DNA of 64,000 bases from Prosopocoilus inquinatus. Taxonomy: Eukaryota > Arthropoda > Insecta > Coleoptera > Lucanidae. The stretch lies in contig CM069877.1 of NCBI GenBank assembly GCA_036172665.1, positions 25,135,001 to 25,199,000 on the forward strand. The letters are read 5' to 3'. A model generated the notes under the pieces. It saw nothing but the letters and a program-made list of their open reading frames with translations. It was not told where the DNA came from and searched no databases. Of the stretch, positions 58,501 to 64,000 are shown one piece after another. A program made the position numbers and the translations under genes. The stretch's first letter is position 1. Every line of letters starts with the position of its first letter.

Positions 58501-61500
58501 AATGCTAATACGTGTCGTTTCGTTCAAAACTATTTCCAGCTTCTGCTGAGTTCGAGAACTTCGTATCTCATATCAGAGTTACTGGAGTCCTTTGAAACGT
58601 CAAATAACATAGTAGATAAGTAAGGATCGATTAGATACATCACAGGAACAACGCTAATGCGTGTTGTTTCGTTTTAAACTATTTCCAGCTTCTGCTGCGT
58701 CCGAAAACTTCGTATCTCACATCAGAGTTACTGGAGTCCGTTGAAACGTCAAGTAACAGTAGATAAGTAAGGATCGATTATATACTTCACAGGAACAACG
58801 CTAATACGTGTTGTTTCGTTCAAAACTATTTCCAGCCCCTGTTGAGTTCGAGAACTTCGTATCTCACATCAGCGTTACTGGAGTCCGTTGAAACGTCAAA
58901 TAACATAGTAGATAAGTAAGGATCGACTAGATACATTACAGGAATAACGCTAATACTTGCTGTTTCGTTCAAAACGATTTCCAGCTTCTGCTGCGTCCGA
59001 AAATTTCGTATCTCACATCAGCGTTACTGGAGTCCGTTGAAACGTCAAATAACATAATAGATAAGTAAGGATCGATTAGATACATCACAGGAACAACGCT
59101 AATACGTGTTGTGTCGTTCAAAACTATTTCCAGCTTCTGCTGAGTCCGAGAACTTCGTATCTCACATCAGAGTTACTGGAGTCCGTTGAAACGCCAAATA
59201 ACATGATAGATGAGTAAGGATCGATTAGATACATCGCAGGAACAACGCTAATGCGTGTTGTTTCATTTAAAACTATTTCCAGCTCCCGCTGCGTCCAAAT
59301 ACTTCATATCTCACATCAGAGTTACTATAGTCCATCGAAACGTCAAATAACATGATAGATAAGTAAGGATCGATTAGATACAGCACAGGAACAACGCTAA
59401 TGCGTGTTGTTTCGTTTAAAACTATTTCCAGCTTCAGCTGCGTCCGAGAACTTCGTATCTCACATCAAAGTTACTGGAGTCCATCGAAACGCCAAATAAC
59501 ATGATAGATGATTAAGGATCGATTAGATACATCACAGGAACAACGCTAATGCGTGTTGTTTCGTTTAAAACTATTTCTAGCTTCAGCTGCGTCCGAGAAC
59601 TTCGTATCTCACATCAAAGTTACTGAAGTCCATCGAAACGCCAAATAACATAGTAGATAAGTAAGGTTCGATTAGATACTTCACAGGAACAACGCCAATA
59701 GGTGTTGTTTCGTTCAAAACTATTTCCAGCTTCTGCTGCGTCCGAAAACTTCGTATCTCACATCGGAGTTACTGGAGTCCATCGTAACGTCAAATAACAT
59801 GATAGATAAGTAAGAATCGATTAGATAAATCACAGGAACAACTCTAATACGTGTTGTTTCGTTCAAAACTATTTCCAGCTTCTGCTGAGTTCGAGAACTT
59901 CGTATCTCATATCAGAGTTACTGGAGTTCGTTGAAACGTCAAATAACATAGTAGATGAGTAAGGATCGATTAGATACATCACAGGAACAACGCTAATGCG
60001 TGTTGTTTCGTTTAAAACTATTTCTAGCTTCAGCTGCGTCCGAGAACTTCGTATCTCACATCAAAGTTACTGGAGTCCATCGAAACGCCAAATAACATGA
60101 TAGATGAGTAAGGATCGATTAGATACATCACAGGAACAACGCTAATGCGTGTTGTTTCGTTTAAAACTATTTCCAGCTTCTGCTGCGTCCGAAAATTTCG
60201 TATCTCACATTAGAGTTACTGGAGTCCATCGAAACGTCAAATAACATGATAGATGAGTAAGGATCGATTAGATACATCACAGGAACAACGCTAATACGTG
60301 TTATTTCATTTAAAACTATTTCCAGCTTCAGCTGCGTCCGAGTACTTCGTATCTCACATCAAAGTTACTGGAGTCCATCGGAACGCCAAATAACATAGTA
60401 GATAAGTAAGGATCGATTAGATACATCACAGGAACAACGCTAATACGTGTTGTTTCGTTCAAAACTATTTCCAGCTTCTGCTGAGTTCGAGAACATCGTA
60501 TCTCACATCAGAGTTACTGGAGTCCATCGTAACGTCAAATAACATGACAGATAAGTAAGGATCGATTAGATACATCACAGGTACAATGCTAATACGTGTC
60601 GTTTCGTTCAAAACTATTTCCAGCTTCTGCTGAGTTCGAGAACTTCGTATCTCATATCAGGAACAACGCTAATACGTGTTGTTTCGTTCAATACTATTTC
60701 CAGCTTCTGCTGCGTCCGAGAACATCGTATCTCACATCAGCGTTACTGGAGTCCGTTGAAACGTCAAATAACATGGTAGATAAGTAAGGATCGATTAGAC
60801 ACATCACAGGAACAGCGCTAATACATGTTGTTTCGTTCAAAACTATTTCCAGCTTCTGCTGCGTCCGAAAACATCGTATCCCACATCAGAGTTACTGGAG
60901 TCCATCGTAACTTCAAATAACATGATAGATAAGTAAGAATCGATTAGATACATCACAGGAACAACGCCAATACGTGTTGTTTCGTTCAAAACTATTTCCA
61001 GTTTCTGCTGCGTCCGAGAACTTCATATCTCACATCAGCGTTACTTGAGTGCGTTGAAACGTCAAATAACATAGTAGATAAGTAAGGATTGATTAGATAC
61101 ATCACAGGAACAACGCTAATACTTGTCATTTCGTTCAAAATTATTTTCAGCTTCTGCTCCGTCCGAACACATCGTATCTCACATCAGAGTTACTGGGGTC
61201 CGTTGAAACGTCAAATAACATAGTAGATAAGTAAGGATCGATTAGATACATCACAGGAACAACGCTAGTACGTGTTGTTTCGTTCAAAACTATTTCCAGC
61301 CCCTGTTGAGTTCGAGAACTTCGTATCTCACATCAGCGTTACTGGAGTCCGTTGAGACGTCAAATAACATAGTAGATAAGTAAGGATCGACTAGATACAT
61401 TACAGGAATAACGCTAATACGTGCTGTTTCGTTCAAAACTATTTCCAGCTTCTGCTGCGTCCGAAAATTTCGTATCTCACATCAGAGTTACTGGAGTCCG

Positions 61501-64000
61501 TTGAAACGTCAAATAACATAATAGATAAGTAAGGATCGATTAGATACATCACGGGAACAACGCTAATACGTGTTGTTTCGTTTAAAACTATTTCTAGCTT
61601 CAGCTGCGTCCGAGAACTTCGTATCTCACATCAAAGTTACTGGAGTCCATCGAAACGCCAAATAACATGATAGATGAGTAAGGATCGATTAGATACATCA
61701 CAGGAACAACGCTAATGCGTGTTGTTTCGTTTAAAACTATTTCCAGCTTCTGCTGCGTCCGAAAATTTCGTATCTCACATTAGAGTTACTGGAGTCCATC
61801 GAAACATCAAATAACATGATAGATGAGTAAGGATCGATTAGATACATCACAGGAACAACGCTAATACGTGTTATTTCATTTAAAACTATTTCCAGGTTCA
61901 GCTGCGTCCGAGTACTTCGTATCTCACATCAAAGTTACTGGAGTCCATCGGAACGCCAAATAACATAGTAGATAAGTAAGGATCGATTAGATACATCACA
62001 GGAACAACGCTAATACGTGTTGTTTAGTTCAAAACTATTTCCAGCTTCTGCTGAGTTCGAGAACATCGTATCTCACATCAGAGTTACTGGAGTCCATCGT
62101 AACGTCAAATAACATGACAAATAAGTAAGGATCGATTAGATACATCACAGGTACAATGCTAATACGTGTCGTTTCGTTCAATACTATTTCCAGCTTCTGC
62201 TGCGTCCGAGAACTTCATATCACACATCAGCGTTACTTGAGTGCGTTGAAACGTCAAATAACATAGTAGATAAGTAAGGATCGATTAGATACATCACAGG
62301 ACCAGCGCTAATACGTATTGTTTCGTTCAATACTATTTCCAGCTTCTGCTGCGTCCGAGAACATCGTATCTCACATCAGCGTTACTGGAGTCCGTTGAAA
62401 CGTCAAATAACATGGTAGATAAGTAAGGATCGATTAGACACATCACAATAACAGCGCTAATACATGTTGTTTCGTTCAAAACTATTTCCAGCTTCTGCTG
62501 CGTCCGAAAACATCGTATCCCACATCAGAGTTACTGGAGTCCATCGTAACGTCAAATAACATGATAGATAAGTAAGGATCGATTAGATACATCACAGGAA
62601 CAACGCCAATACGTGTTGTTTCGTTCAAAACTATTTCCAGTTTCTGCTGCGTCCGAGAACATCATATCTCTCATCAGCGTTACTTGAGTGCGTTGAAACG
62701 TCAAATAACATAGTAGATAAGTAAGGATTGATTAGATACATCACAGGAACAACGCTAATACGTGTCATTTCGTTCAAAACTATTTCCAGCCCCTGTTGAG
62801 ACCGAGAACTACTTATCTCACATCAGCGTTACTGGAGTCCGTTGAAACGTCAAATAACATAGTAGATAAGTAAGGATCGATTAGATACATCACAGGAACA
62901 ACGCTAATACGTGTCGTTTCGTTCAAAACTATTTTCAGCTTCTGCTGCGTCCGAACACTTCGTATCTCACATCAGAGTTACTGGGGTCCGTTGAAACGTC
63001 AAATAACATAGTAGATAAGTAAGGATCGATTAGATACATCACAGGAACAACGCTAGTACGTGTTGTTTCGTTCAAAACTATTTCCAGCCCCTGTTGAGTT
63101 CGAGAACTTCGTATCTCACATCAGCGTTACTGGAGTCCGTTGAGACGTCAATTAACATAGTAGATAAGTAAGGATCGACTAGATACATTACAGGAATAAC
63201 GCTAATACGTGCTGTTTCGTTCAAAACTATTTCCAGCTTCTGCTGCGTCCGAAAATTTCGTATCTCACATCAGCGTTACTGGAGTCCGTTGAAACGTCAA
63301 ATAACATAATAGATAAGTAAGGATCGATTAGATACATCACGGGAACAACGCTAATACGTGTTGTTTCGTTCAAAACTATTTCCAGCTTCAGCTGCGTCCG
63401 AGAACTTCGTATCTCACATCAAAGTTACTGGAGTCCATCGAAACGCCAAATAACATGATAGATGAGTAAGGATCGATTAGATACATCACAGGAACAACGC
63501 TAATGCGTGTTGTTTCGTTTAAAACTATTTCTAGCTTCAGCTGCGTCCGAGAACTTCGTATCTCACATCAAAGTTACTGGAGTCCATCGAAACGCCAAAT
63601 AAATTGATAGATGAGTAAGGATCGATTACATACATCACAGGAACAACGCTAATGCGTGTTGTTTCGTTTAAAACTATTTCCAGCTTCTACTGCGTCCGAA
63701 AATTTCGTATCTCACATTAGAGTTACTGGAGTCCATCGAAACGTCAAATAACATGATAGATGAGTAAGGATCGATTACATACATCACAGCTACAATGCTA
63801 ATACGTGTCGTTTCGTTCAAAACTATTTCCAGCTTCTGCTGAGTTCGAGAACTTCGTATCTCATATCAGAGTTACTGGAGTCCTTTGAAACGTCAAATAA
63901 CATAGTAGATAAGTAAGGATCGATTAAATACATCACAGGAACAACGCTAATGCGTGTTGTTTCGTTTTAAACTATTTCCAGCTTCTGCTGCGTCCGAAAA

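Larger units (their letters stand above)
45055..64000. repeat. 149-bp satellite DNA array, right block
   Basis: It is the same family and orientation as the left block, about 127 monomers. Variants are those of the left block between about 17 and 25.9 kb rather than those of 1-13.4 kb, so the interrupted array was continuous. Recurrent 63-codon frames (near 49785, 53441, 55899 and 60596) all come from the 69-bp deletion junction and are not genes. No other features seen to the window end. Confidence 0.97.

Overview
The window is eukaryotic, most likely an arthropod (probably insect) chromosome. It is a long tandem satellite array interrupted by one nearly complete Polinton/Maverick element, the virus-like self-synthesising DNA transposons. 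Short 56-70 nt GT-AG introns, TATA boxes about 31 nt upstream of TCAGT-type initiators and the gene set fit an arthropod host. I cannot name the species.

Layout. 1-25903: satellite array of about 174 monomers with a 149-bp period, no genes. It contains a near-identical 5.9-kb duplication offset by 7508 bp and several shortened monomers. 25904-45054: the Polinton, 19,151 bp. It has 147-148 bp terminal inverted repeats (TIRs) starting AG and ending CT, and is flanked on both sides by the 6-bp target-site duplication GACCGA. 45055-64000: the same satellite resumes in phase (about 127 monomers), with an 894-bp six-monomer higher-order repeat.

Inside the element, left to right: degenerate copies of the TIR arm; a TATA/Inr promoter and a spliced gene of unknown function (285 aa) whose ATG is assembled across the splice junction; a second TATA box; then a compact plus-strand virion block. 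This block holds a phospholipase A2/pVI-like protein, an adenain-like cysteine protease reached through a candidate -1 ribosomal frameshift, a penton-like minor capsid candidate, a 57-aa basic protein overlapping it by one base (TAATG), the double-jelly-roll major capsid protein, and two small Cys/His proteins. A 1.75-kb AT-rich gene-free stretch follows, with a 124-nt polypurine tract, a G-quadruplex motif and a C13 run. Next come a gene with two leader introns (563 aa, Ser/Thr/Pro-rich) and a two-exon Pro-rich gene (138 aa). Then come the packaging ATPase, a 408-aa conserved element protein, a 127-aa beta-rich protein, and a DDE integrase with a C-terminal chromodomain that is split by a frameshift. 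PolB lies on the minus strand, convergent with the integrase, and carries a 62-nt intron. The right end is an 11-bp minisatellite of AGGTCA half-sites followed by the TIR.

How the genes fit together: PolB (protein-primed type) and integrase replicate and insert the element. ATPase, protease, major capsid protein and penton form a particle morphogenesis module, and PLA2/pVI-like sequences suggest a membrane-penetration function. The single broken gene is the integrase, so this copy is probably unable to integrate by itself although most other genes are open.
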